From an uncultured bacterium (GTDB lineage: Bacteria > Bacillota > Clostridia > Lachnospirales > Lachnospiraceae), in assembly GCA_947647735.1 (NCBI GenBank), contig CANSLJ010000018.1, forward strand, positions 24,976 through 88,975: DNA of 64,000 nucleotides. Direction: 5' to 3'. Shown one piece after another: positions 35,197 to 42,822 of the stretch. Position 1 is the first letter of the stretch, and every line of letters starts with the position of its first letter. A program made the position numbers and the translations under genes. The notes under the pieces are model-generated. The model was not told the origin of the DNA. It saw only the letters and a program-made list of their open reading frames with translations, and made no database searches.

Positions 35197-36119
35197 ACTC
35201 TGCCTCCTGCTTCCGTTCTGCCTCTGTGCCTTCTGCCCTTTCTTTTCCCGGTCTCTTCCTTCTCATCCAGAAAAAAATTCAGCGTAAATGTGATCAACAA
35301 TGACAGAAAGATGATAAATACACCGATGGAGGACGCATACCCGAACCGGCTTGACAGAAAAGCCTGATCGTACATCAGCGTCGCCGGTACATCCGTAGCC
35401 GTGCCGGGGCCCCCGTCCGTCATAACATATATGATATCAAACACCTTCACCGAACCTGCAATAGCACTGGTCAGAAATACCTTGAATGTCTCTTTCATAT
35501 TCGGGATCGTGATATGTACGATCCGCTGCAGCGGGCCTGCCCCGTCCACGATAGCCGCCTCCACAATATCGGAAGGTACATTGGTGATCCCTGTGACAAA
35601 GATCAGCATATTACTGCCGATGTACATCCAGGAATTGACCAGCGCCACGATCCAGATCGCCATCTTCGTATCCCCGAGCCAGTCATGAGGAGAAATTCCA
35701 AAAAGTCCCAGAATCTCATTGACCGCTCCACCGTTGTAAGCCAGCATGAACATCCACATCATTCCTGTTGCCGCCATAGGCAGCAAAGTAGGAATGTAAT
35801 AAGCTGTCCGCAGAAAGGAATTTATCTTCGTCCGCCTTGATACCAACAGCGCCAGCAGGAAAGAGATCGGAAAGATCACCACCAGGCTGACCACCATAAA
35901 GACAACTGCATTGCCAAGCGAATGTCTGAAAACCGACTGCGAAAACAGTGTCACATAATTTTGAAAACCGATAAATACCTTTTTCACATTGGCCATTCCG
36001 TTCCATTTCATCATGGACAGATAGACCGTATATACAATTGGATAGATAAAAAAGACGGAGTACACCAGAACGGGAAGCGCCAGAAGGGCTATCCCGATTC
36101 CCGCTTTTCTTTTTTTCAT
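35193..36119 (-). CDS. carbohydrate ABC importer permease (MalF/UgpA-like, CUT1)
   Basis: 308 residues with six membrane helices, the EAA loop as VPSDIVEAAIVDGAGPLQRI (about 205-224) and the preceding periplasmic segment. The C-terminus ends in a basic tail (RKGRRHRGRTEA). The start at 36119 (MKKRKAGIGIALLALP) follows GGAGGG by 7 bases; the open frame extends nine codons further but without a ribosome site. Second gene of the operon after the binding protein. Confidence 0.93.
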   Translation of the reverse strand: MKKRKAGIGIALLALPVLVYSVFFIYPIVYTVYLSMMKWNGMANVKKVFIGFQNYVTLFSQSVFRHSLGNAVVFMVVSLVVIFPISFLLALLVSRRTKINSFLRTAYYIPTLLPMAATGMMWMFMLAYNGGAVNEILGLFGISPHDWLGDTKMAIWIVALVNSWMYIGSNMLIFVTGITNVPSDIVEAAIVDGAGPLQRIVHITIPNMKETFKVFLTSAIAGSVKVFDIIYVMTDGGPGTATDVPATLMYDQAFLSSRFGYASSIGVFIIFLSLLITFTLNFFLDEKEETGKRKGRRHRGRTEAGGRV

Positions 36120-36154
36120 GTCATTCCCTCCTGACTGCTTCCCCAAATGGTCAT

Positions 36155-37558
36155 TTATTCACCAAGACTCCGCGCATCTATGATCGTCTGAATAGTAGTG
36201 TCCACGGACTCTCCTGCCCACATTGCCTGAATCGCCGTTCTGGTATCATTTTCCAGGCCGGAAACCGTATCATATTCGGCAGGTTCGGTGATCATTCCTG
36301 CTGCCGTCTCCAGATTCGTCTTCAGATCATTGGTAACAGAAGGCTGGTCCGCCATATCCGGCAGATCATTCAGCACACACACAAAGGCCCCGTAGGACAA
36401 CTCATTTCGCTCTTCCATGTATTCCATCTTTGTCACATACTTCAAAAGTTCAACCGCCGCCGCCTTCTCCGCATCCGTAGCGCTGGCTGCCACACTGAAC
36501 GCGTCGCTGGAGCCGCCGTGCCACATATCCTTATACTGAGGATACGCCTCATAATAAGGGAAATTCATCTCCACAACGGTGGAATTGTCTTCCATTTCAT
36601 TCACGATCCTGCTGATAAAGGACGCATTTCTGTAGATCATAGGAGACTGGCCTGTAAGAAACATCTGCGCCTCACCTTCGCCGTCCAGTGTTGTAATACT
36701 GTTACCCAGATATCCCTTATCTCCCCAGGTCTTCATGGTCGTCAGTACATCCCTGACCTCATCACAGTCGTAAGAAACCTCGCCGCTGGCAAGTTTTTTC
36801 ACCAGATCTTCCCCTGTCCTCTTTGCCATCAGCAGCGTAAACAGATGTCCTCCACGGAATGTACTTTTATCGCCTACCGGCAACGGCACCACGCCTTTTG
36901 CCTGGAACGCTTCACAGGCGGCTTCCAGTTCTTCGATAGTGGAAGGCACCTCAATGCCATGCTCGTCAAACAACGCCGTATTGACAAACAGGGAATCCAC
37001 ATATGCCGCATAGGGAATCCCGTACACACCGTCCACGCTGTCAAAAGTCAGCATACTGAACATGGTGGAATTAAAGCTGTCATACCACTCGGCATCCGCC
37101 TGCAGATAAGCGGACAGATCCACCGCGATTCCATTTTCCACATAACTCTGCAGGTTCCCGCCGCCGTAGGTCATGAAGATCGTAGGCACATCATCTGTCG
37201 CCATATATGTTTTAAACATATTATTGTATTGTGTCTCGTCTGTGATGGACAGATCCTCCACTGTGATCTCCGGATATTCTTCCTGAAACGCTGCAACCGC
37301 TTTGCGGAACGTAGCCGCATTAACATCCGTATCATCACCATATCTGGTCATCAAAGTAATAGTCGCAGCTTCCAGGGTTCCATCGCCTGCTTCATCATTT
37401 ACTTCTGAAGGCGTATCCTGTGATTCTTCCGGCACACTCTCCTCCTGTGTGCTTTCCCCGCTGTCACCGGAAGCATCCGTATCCGACGTATTGCCGCAAC
37501 CCGCTGTGGTAAGTACAAGAATGCCTGCCAACACAAGGGACATTAATCTCTTCTTCAT
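36155..37558 (-). CDS. extracellular solute-binding lipoprotein, family 1
   Basis: 467-residue receptor of the CUT1 importer. Lipoprotein signal peptide MKKRLMSLVLAGILVL with lipobox TTAGC at about 17-21, an Asp/Ser/Glu-rich linker (about 22-60), then a maltose-binding-protein fold (ITLMTRYGDDTDVNAATF, FMTYGGGNLQSYV, YGIPYAAYVDSLFVNTALF, MFLTGQSPMIYR). First gene of the operon; start chosen behind AAGGAGG. The ligand is unknown but is likely a fucosylated compound, given the intracellular fucosidase in the same operon. Confidence 0.93.
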   Translation of the reverse strand: MKKRLMSLVLAGILVLTTAGCGNTSDTDASGDSGESTQEESVPEESQDTPSEVNDEAGDGTLEAATITLMTRYGDDTDVNAATFRKAVAAFQEEYPEITVEDLSITDETQYNNMFKTYMATDDVPTIFMTYGGGNLQSYVENGIAVDLSAYLQADAEWYDSFNSTMFSMLTFDSVDGVYGIPYAAYVDSLFVNTALFDEHGIEVPSTIEELEAACEAFQAKGVVPLPVGDKSTFRGGHLFTLLMAKRTGEDLVKKLASGEVSYDCDEVRDVLTTMKTWGDKGYLGNSITTLDGEGEAQMFLTGQSPMIYRNASFISRIVNEMEDNSTVVEMNFPYYEAYPQYKDMWHGGSSDAFSVAASATDAEKAAAVELLKYVTKMEYMEERNELSYGAFVCVLNDLPDMADQPSVTNDLKTNLETAAGMITEPAEYDTVSGLENDTRTAIQAMWAGESVDTTIQTIIDARSLGE

Positions 37559-37645
37559 ATCTATTCCTCCTTCTCCTGATATCACATTTGTTCCTTTAGT
37601 TTCATGAGTTATCTACTAACCGGTATCATGGATAACTTTCACTTA

Positions 37646-37674
37646 ACTATACAGGAAAAAATGACGGATTTGAA
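37646..37674 (-). promoter_or_regulatory. candidate promoter of the importer/fucosidase operon
   Basis: Minus strand TTCAAA (37669-37674), 17-base spacer, TATAGT (37646-37651), about 90 bases upstream of the binding-protein start. The poor -35 fits a promoter that needs an activator such as the flanking AraC-type response regulator. Confidence 0.45.
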
Positions 37675-37720
37675 TGTAAAATTCTACAGCCCGCATGTCA
37701 TTTTCACCAAACTTTTCACA

Positions 37721-37749
37721 TTGCTTTTTCCCAAAATGCATGATACGAT
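37721..37749 (+). promoter_or_regulatory. candidate promoter of the divergent histidine kinase
   Basis: TTGCTT (37721-37726), 17-base spacer, TACGAT (37744-37749). It lies inside the upstream part of the kinase open frame, which supports the later start codon at 37808. Confidence 0.45.
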
Positions 37750-37807
37750 TAATTTGTTTCTTCTTGCGAAACCTATGATCAGCATTATGTACAGTAAGGT
37801 ATTTATT

Positions 37808-39574
37808 ATGAAAATCTTTTCGACAGCCCGAAAAAAATATTTGTCCTCTTTTATGAATCAATCGATCAAGGCGAAAATTCTCAGCAGCATGCTGATTCTG
37901 TCTATCTGTATGATACTGGCTTATATGCTGATCTCCATCACCTACTCCTACCAGAGCATACTGGACTCTTTTGTTCAATCTTCCCTGCAGGATCTCTCTT
38001 CCGCTCAGAACAATGCTGATAACCTGCTTTCCATTGTCGAGAATTACTCCATTATTCTCGCCACCGATAACACGATCCAGACAGCTCTGACATATGATTC
38101 CCCGCCGGAAGGCGCCGAGCTCTCCGTCAATGAGATCCTGATGCGCAATCAGATCAACAACATCATCGGCACCTTTCCCAGGATCAACGCTGTCCTGATC
38201 TGTGACGTCTGGGGGCACATCTATGATTCCGGGGTTACCATCATCTCCCCCGCTGATACCTGGCAGGATCTGACTGACACAAAGGGCTGGAAAAACACTG
38301 CCCCTGCTCCCTACTCTATCTCTGTTATCGGAGGCTATACACGCCCGGATGTCATTTCCTATACCTGCACTGTCCTGAACTGGCGCAGCGGAGCCTTGTT
38401 GGGTTATCTGACTATTTTCGTGGACGAATCCTATGTGCAGAGCCTCTATTCTCCCGAGGAAAATGATGATTACAATATGTTCCTGCTCTCCTATGATGAT
38501 ACGCTGCTCAGCACCAGCGGCGATGACAAACTCTACGGCAAAGGCCCTGTTACGATCGACCAGCTGAGTCACAACACCAACTTTATATCTGACAAAAGCA
38601 ATTACTATATTTACAAACAGTATCCTGCGCTGCAATGTTATTTTGTTAAGGAAATCTCAAAAGATGTGATACGAAATACGATCAACTATATGGAACTTTT
38701 TATGACGACCATCGGCACCGTTCTGATCGCGGTGACTGTTTTTATTTCTATTTTGATCGCGCACCGTCTGACTCACGATATTTTCAGGCTGTCCAATGCC
38801 GCAGAACAGATCAAAAACGGCAACTGGGATGTCCGAATCGAGTGTTCCTCCCAGGATGAGATCGGCCGGCTTGCCCAGAAGTTCAATTCCATGATAGAGG
38901 AGATCAAATACACAACCGACCGGCTGATGGCAGAACAGCAATCCAAACGGGAGTATCAACTGGAGCTTTTAAATCAGCAGATCAATCCCCATTTCCTCTA
39001 CAATACCCTGGACAATGTCTGCGCTCTGGCAAAACTCGGCTATTCGGACGAACTGACAAGTCTTGTAAACAATCTCTCCAGCTTTTATCGGGGTGTGTTA
39101 AGCAAAGGCAGTTATATCATTTCCCTGGAACAGGAATTAAACATTGCTGCCAGCTACCTGAAGATCATGCAGACCAGATATTACAATACCTTTTCCTTTC
39201 AGATCGATGTCCCTGAAGAGCTGATGAAAAACAGCATTCTTCGCCTGACCTTACAGCCTATTCTGGAAAATGCCATCTGTCATGGTTTTATGGACCATCT
39301 TCCCGGGGGGAAAATTTTAATTACCTCAGAAGTGATTCAGAATACCGTTTATCTGTATGTAAAAGACAACGGAATCGGCATGGAACCGGAACTTGTAAAA
39401 ACACTGTTGACAGATACAGAAAAAGCAAACTCCAAAGAAGGGTTTGCCATCAAAAATGTCCATAACAGACTGGAATTGCATTATGGGCCAAATTACGGTC
39501 TGAAGGTGGAAAGCCGATTGGGGCAGGGTACAAAAGTAACCGTGGCAGTGCCCCTTTCCCTCACCATATATTAA
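37808..39574 (+). CDS. sensor histidine kinase, YesM type
   Basis: 588 residues from the ATG at 37808 (MKIFSTARKKYLSSFMNQS). Order: membrane helix (about 28-50), extracellular Cache-like sensor (about 55-295), membrane helix (about 300-325), HAMP (HRLTHDIFRLSNAAEQIKNG), His_kinase motif QQINPHFLYNTLDN (about 395), HATPase with LQPILENAICHG, DNGIGM and FAIKNVHNRLELHYG. Open frame extends to 37604, but no ribosome site supports those starts and a promoter lies within that stretch. It is divergent from the importer operon and probably pairs with the regulator at 29762. Its stop overlaps the convergent thioesterase stop by four bases. Confidence 0.88.
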   Translation: MKIFSTARKKYLSSFMNQSIKAKILSSMLILSICMILAYMLISITYSYQSILDSFVQSSLQDLSSAQNNADNLLSIVENYSIILATDNTIQTALTYDSPPEGAELSVNEILMRNQINNIIGTFPRINAVLICDVWGHIYDSGVTIISPADTWQDLTDTKGWKNTAPAPYSISVIGGYTRPDVISYTCTVLNWRSGALLGYLTIFVDESYVQSLYSPEENDDYNMFLLSYDDTLLSTSGDDKLYGKGPVTIDQLSHNTNFISDKSNYYIYKQYPALQCYFVKEISKDVIRNTINYMELFMTTIGTVLIAVTVFISILIAHRLTHDIFRLSNAAEQIKNGNWDVRIECSSQDEIGRLAQKFNSMIEEIKYTTDRLMAEQQSKREYQLELLNQQINPHFLYNTLDNVCALAKLGYSDELTSLVNNLSSFYRGVLSKGSYIISLEQELNIAASYLKIMQTRYYNTFSFQIDVPEELMKNSILRLTLQPILENAICHGFMDHLPGGKILITSEVIQNTVYLYVKDNGIGMEPELVKTLLTDTEKANSKEGFAIKNVHNRLELHYGPNYGLKVESRLGQGTKVTVAVPLSLTIY

Positions 39575-40044
39575 AAGCCCTCTTTTCTCCTCTGTTTCCG
39601 AAGTTCAGCTCTTTTTTGGCCACTCTCCCATTCCATCTTTTCCGTCTCTGTCTTCAGCTCCAGTCCAAACTCCACCGCCTTCGGATGTTCCTGTTCATCT
39701 AATGCCACCATCGTTACATAAGCTCTGTTGATGGGCCGACGATATCCTTTTGAATCTTCCACATAACTGTCCACGCGAATCTCCATAGAACTTCTTCCGA
39801 TATAGGTAACCCTTCCGATGATCACTACCATATTACCTAGAAAAGCCGGTTCCTTAAACTGCAGATTATCGATACAGGCAGTTGTCACATCCGTCTCACT
39901 ATGCCGCCTCGCTGTAACCCCCGCCACCTCATCGATCCACGACATTAGCTTCCCGCCGAAGAGACGATTTGCTCCATTGATATCCTCATATTTTAGCAAC
40001 CGAAACTGCTCTGTTTTGCTATCTTCTACGCTTTTTTTCTGCAT
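39571..40044 (-). CDS. hotdog-fold acyl-CoA thioesterase (YciA/BACH type)
   Basis: 157 residues, one hotdog domain. NGANRLFGGKLMSWIDEVAG carries the family's catalytic Asp and the substrate helix (near residues 24-43), followed by VTTACIDNLQFKEPAFLGNM and RSSMEIRVDSYVED. Cleaves acyl-CoA to acid and CoA in the cytoplasm; acyl length not predictable. It has a GGAGG site and a highly charged C-terminus (KRAELRKQRRKEGF). It is convergent with the histidine kinase and otherwise isolated. Confidence 0.9.
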   Translation of the reverse strand: MQKKSVEDSKTEQFRLLKYEDINGANRLFGGKLMSWIDEVAGVTARRHSETDVTTACIDNLQFKEPAFLGNMVVIIGRVTYIGRSSMEIRVDSYVEDSKGYRRPINRAYVTMVALDEQEHPKAVEFGLELKTETEKMEWESGQKRAELRKQRRKEGF

Positions 40045-40389
40045 TTTATTCCTCCATCAATTAGTATATAAAACTTCTTTTATAGTATGTTCCTGATGCG
40101 AGCGATGGTGCTCGATAGGTGCCCGGTTCAAAGCAATAGAACGGAATGTACTGTCGATCGCTACCATATTATGTATGAGATGAACCAGATAATCATTCTA
40201 CGGAAGCTTTCTGATCTATCATTCTCCCAGTTACTTCTGTATCACTCTCCACACCGGAACCAATTATATAAATCACGGGGACGCTGGAGCCGCCGGTTGT
40301 CTTGATTTTGCATTTTTAAGCTATCTCAAAACAGAATCTAACCAAAACCACAGAGCAAATTATTCGCCTGATCACAGCAATACAATAAA
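40045..40389. other. 345-base gap without a convincing gene
   Basis: Lies between the thioesterase start and the end of the AEC gene. Short open frames exist on both strands (72 codons on plus from 40087, 36 codons on minus ending just before the thioesterase), but none has a good ribosome site or recognisable motif. One minus-strand frame reads like coding sequence for about 40 residues (TGGSSVPVIYIIGSGVES...) between stops, which may be a relic. The thioesterase promoter must also lie here. Confidence 0.4.
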
Positions 40390-41334
40390 CTAAAATGCTA
40401 AAAAGGCCGATACGACGGGTATCGTTATAACAGACAACAGTGTAGTTATAATACACCCCTTAGTACATTCTATTGCATCGGCACCACTATCCGCTGCCAA
40501 CATAACAGCTGTAGTTCCCACCGGCATTGCTATCATCAGAACAAATACACCTTCCACCATCGACGGCCATGGCAAAAGTTTAAACAGAAGCGCTGCTGCG
40601 ATCGGAATAGCCAACATTTTAATCGCCGCAAAAGCATATACTCTCCTGTCCAGAAAAAATTCTTTCTTGCCATCCTGTGCCACTGATGCTCCAATCAGAA
40701 TCATAGAGAGGGGCACTGCCGCATTTCCCACATAATCAAAAAATGTACATACACTCTCAGGCATTTCAATCCTTGTTGCAAAAATAGTGATCGTTATCAC
40801 ACAGGCAACCACACCCGGATTAAGCAGTTTCTTCCACAATTTTACCTTTTCTGCTCCTCCGATCCCTTGCACCTCACCGCTTTTCGCCGCCAAATAGACA
40901 CCATATGTATAAAAAAGCAGATTATATCCCAGATTATAAAAGGCAATGAGAAGCATGGATTCTTTTCCAAAAATATTGGAAATCACTGGAATTCCCATAA
41001 ATCCCACATTGGAAAAGACCATCATCAGCTTATAGAGATTGTGATGCTCCCTTTTTGTTCGTAAAAGAGATGCGATCGGCCCACTGAGAAAGATCAGTGT
41101 GCCATAATAGACAACGACAAGCAGCAATGTCTGAAAAAGCATACTGCCCTCCAGACGCGCTCCTCCGCCCAACACGCCGTTGATCATAAGACAGGGATTC
41201 AGTACATTAACCACTATCTTTGACATTTTACTGCAGGCATTATCATCCAGCCATTTAATTCTATATACTATGAATCCCACCAACATCATAGCAAGTAATA
41301 CCAGCATTTGTTGAATTATCACAAATATATCCAT
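40390..41334 (-). CDS. AEC family transporter (auxin efflux carrier type)
   Basis: 314 residues, about ten membrane helices in two five-helix halves. Visible family pieces: KMSKIVVNVLNPCLMINGVL (helix 2 region), VFSNVGFMGIPVISNIFG (the conserved N-x-G-F-x-G-x-P of helix 4), and in the second half NAAVPLSMILIGASVA and MPVGTTAVMLAADSG. Members export or take up small organic acids such as malate. Start at 41334 (MDIFVIIQQMLVL) behind GGAG; another ATG precedes it directly. A perfect inverted repeat lies 27 bases upstream. Confidence 0.9.
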   Translation of the reverse strand: MDIFVIIQQMLVLLAMMLVGFIVYRIKWLDDNACSKMSKIVVNVLNPCLMINGVLGGGARLEGSMLFQTLLLVVVYYGTLIFLSGPIASLLRTKREHHNLYKLMMVFSNVGFMGIPVISNIFGKESMLLIAFYNLGYNLLFYTYGVYLAAKSGEVQGIGGAEKVKLWKKLLNPGVVACVITITIFATRIEMPESVCTFFDYVGNAAVPLSMILIGASVAQDGKKEFFLDRRVYAFAAIKMLAIPIAAALLFKLLPWPSMVEGVFVLMIAMPVGTTAVMLAADSGADAIECTKGCIITTLLSVITIPVVSAFLAF

Positions 41335-41360
41335 CATTGAACTCCGTTCCATCATAAATT

Positions 41361-41390
41361 TAAGAGTGAAATTTCTAATTTTCACTCTTA
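41361..41390. promoter_or_regulatory. perfect inverted repeat upstream of the AEC gene
   Basis: TAAGAGTGAAA (41361-41371) and TTTCACTCTTA (41380-41390) are exact inverted copies 8 bases apart. No U tract follows on either strand, so an operator is more likely than a terminator. It lies between the DUF975 gene and the AEC carrier, 26 bases above the carrier start. Confidence 0.55.
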
Positions 41391-41453
41391 ATCCATAACA
41401 CCATAAAGGTGCATAAGAACATTCCTACACACCTTTTCTGTCTCAAAAATATT

Positions 41454-42077
41454 CTATGCCTGATAAAAATTATTATTAAACTCCCCGTTCTGATACACTT
41501 CCACCGGCGGTTTGATCGCCAAATAAAAGTTTGCAAACGTAGCATCCATATAAGGTCCGACGTAAAGCAACGCCAGCCCGCAGGTGATCGTGCAGAGGAG
41601 CAACCATGGTATGAAAGAAAGCCATAACACAAAATAATCCATCTTGTGCCCGTCCATCATCGCGATGCTCTCATCCATAGCTTCTTTTCCGCTCATCTCC
41701 GGATGTTCCGCCAGAATATAAAACGCCTGAGAATAGCTGATCGCCTTTATAATGCCCGGCACAACCAGAAGCAGGCTCCACAAAAATGTAAAGATATTGA
41801 TCAGAAGGTTCAGAACCAGTGCATCCACAAATCTCTGAAATCCGCTGAACAATACGTTCACATCCGGCTCAAATCCTCTTGTCAGATTTAAATAAATATA
41901 ACAGGATCCCAGACTCAACGGCCCTGCTATACATAACAATGCGACCGGCCCAATATAGGGGATCACGTTACAAACTCCTGATATCACGCCTATGAGCACC
42001 AGACAGACGATCAGCATCCCCATATTTCCACTTATATTCTGTCTTGCTCTTGCTTTTAATTCCGCTCTGTTGATCAT
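41454..42077 (-). CDS. DUF975 family membrane protein
   Basis: 207 residues with about five membrane helices and the DUF975 pattern: N-terminal MINRAELKARARQNISGN, then GPLSLGSCYIYLNLTRG, LWSLLLVVPGIIKAISYSQA and the cytoplasmic AMDESIAMMDGHKMDYFVLW motif. Function unknown. It starts one base after the C39-like gene on the same strand, and both follow the NhaC antiporter, so the three are probably one transcript. Confidence 0.9.
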   Translation of the reverse strand: MINRAELKARARQNISGNMGMLIVCLVLIGVISGVCNVIPYIGPVALLCIAGPLSLGSCYIYLNLTRGFEPDVNVLFSGFQRFVDALVLNLLINIFTFLWSLLLVVPGIIKAISYSQAFYILAEHPEMSGKEAMDESIAMMDGHKMDYFVLWLSFIPWLLLCTITCGLALLYVGPYMDATFANFYLAIKPPVEVYQNGEFNNNFYQA

Positions 42078-42078
42078 T

Positions 42079-42822
42079 TCATCTACTCCTTCTTCTCACC
42101 GATACGGCCATTTGATATTGCTCTGTATGGCGTTGTTCCACCAGTTTTCTTTCATATCCTATCGTTCCATGATCATGCCACGGATCGTTAAAATAGTAGT
42201 TTGTTTCATCATATCCTACAAGCAGCATACAATGCTCATTGGAACGCCAGGTAAAAACTTCTCCTGTATCCACTAAAATCCATTCCGGCCCTTCATAAGT
42301 CTCTTCCAAGTCAATACTCGCCCAAAATATAACAGGAATGTCATTATCTATATACTCCCGAAGCAGTGCTTCCACTGGCACTTCTGTCAAATCCAGGGCT
42401 TCCCAGAACGTCGGATACTCCGTCTTCTCCTGTTTAATCCTTGCCAGCTGTTCCATTCCATGCCGCTCAAATTCTTCCTGACCTACTATGCCATACATTC
42501 TTTCTTCTCGAAACACATTTTCCAATGCCATCTGAATTACCGGCGCATAGCATCCCATGGACTGATCATCGGCTGGATCTCCCACAAATACTTTTCGGGG
42601 ATCTCCACCATAAATCTTTCCATTTTTCTCAAGTAAAGGAATTTTTACCAGATACTTTTCCACAAACCTCTCCACCGAAATATCGATACCAAGATATTGC
42701 AGCAACATAACTGCCGAAACACTCTCACATCCTGTCGGCCACTCCTTAGTCTGATCAATGTAGGGAACTTTTATTAATTTCTTTGAAACGCACCGTTTCT
42801 CAGGCTGTTTCTTTTCTATCAT
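42079..42822 (-). CDS. C39-like cysteine peptidase family protein
   Basis: About 247 residues with a papain-like C39 fold: catalytic Cys in WPTGCESVSAVMLLQYLG (near residue 31), His in NEHCMLLVGYDE (near 217) and Asp in YYFNDPWHDHG. It resembles the peptidase_C39_2 group, which acts on unknown peptides or is a pseudo-enzyme; there is no signal peptide and no ABC domain. The start at 42822 overlaps the NhaC coding end by 23 bases and the ribosome site is weak, so the true N-terminus is uncertain. Neighbours are NhaC upstream and DUF975 downstream. Confidence 0.82.
   Translation of the reverse strand: MIEKKQPEKRCVSKKLIKVPYIDQTKEWPTGCESVSAVMLLQYLGIDISVERFVEKYLVKIPLLEKNGKIYGGDPRKVFVGDPADDQSMGCYAPVIQMALENVFREERMYGIVGQEEFERHGMEQLARIKQEKTEYPTFWEALDLTEVPVEALLREYIDNDIPVIFWASIDLEETYEGPEWILVDTGEVFTWRSNEHCMLLVGYDETNYYFNDPWHDHGTIGYERKLVEQRHTEQYQMAVSVRRRSR

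Noticed and set aside
40087-40305. Plus-strand 72-codon frame in the thioesterase-AEC gap
   Set aside because: No ribosome site, no motif and no partner. It is listed only as part of an unexplained gap.
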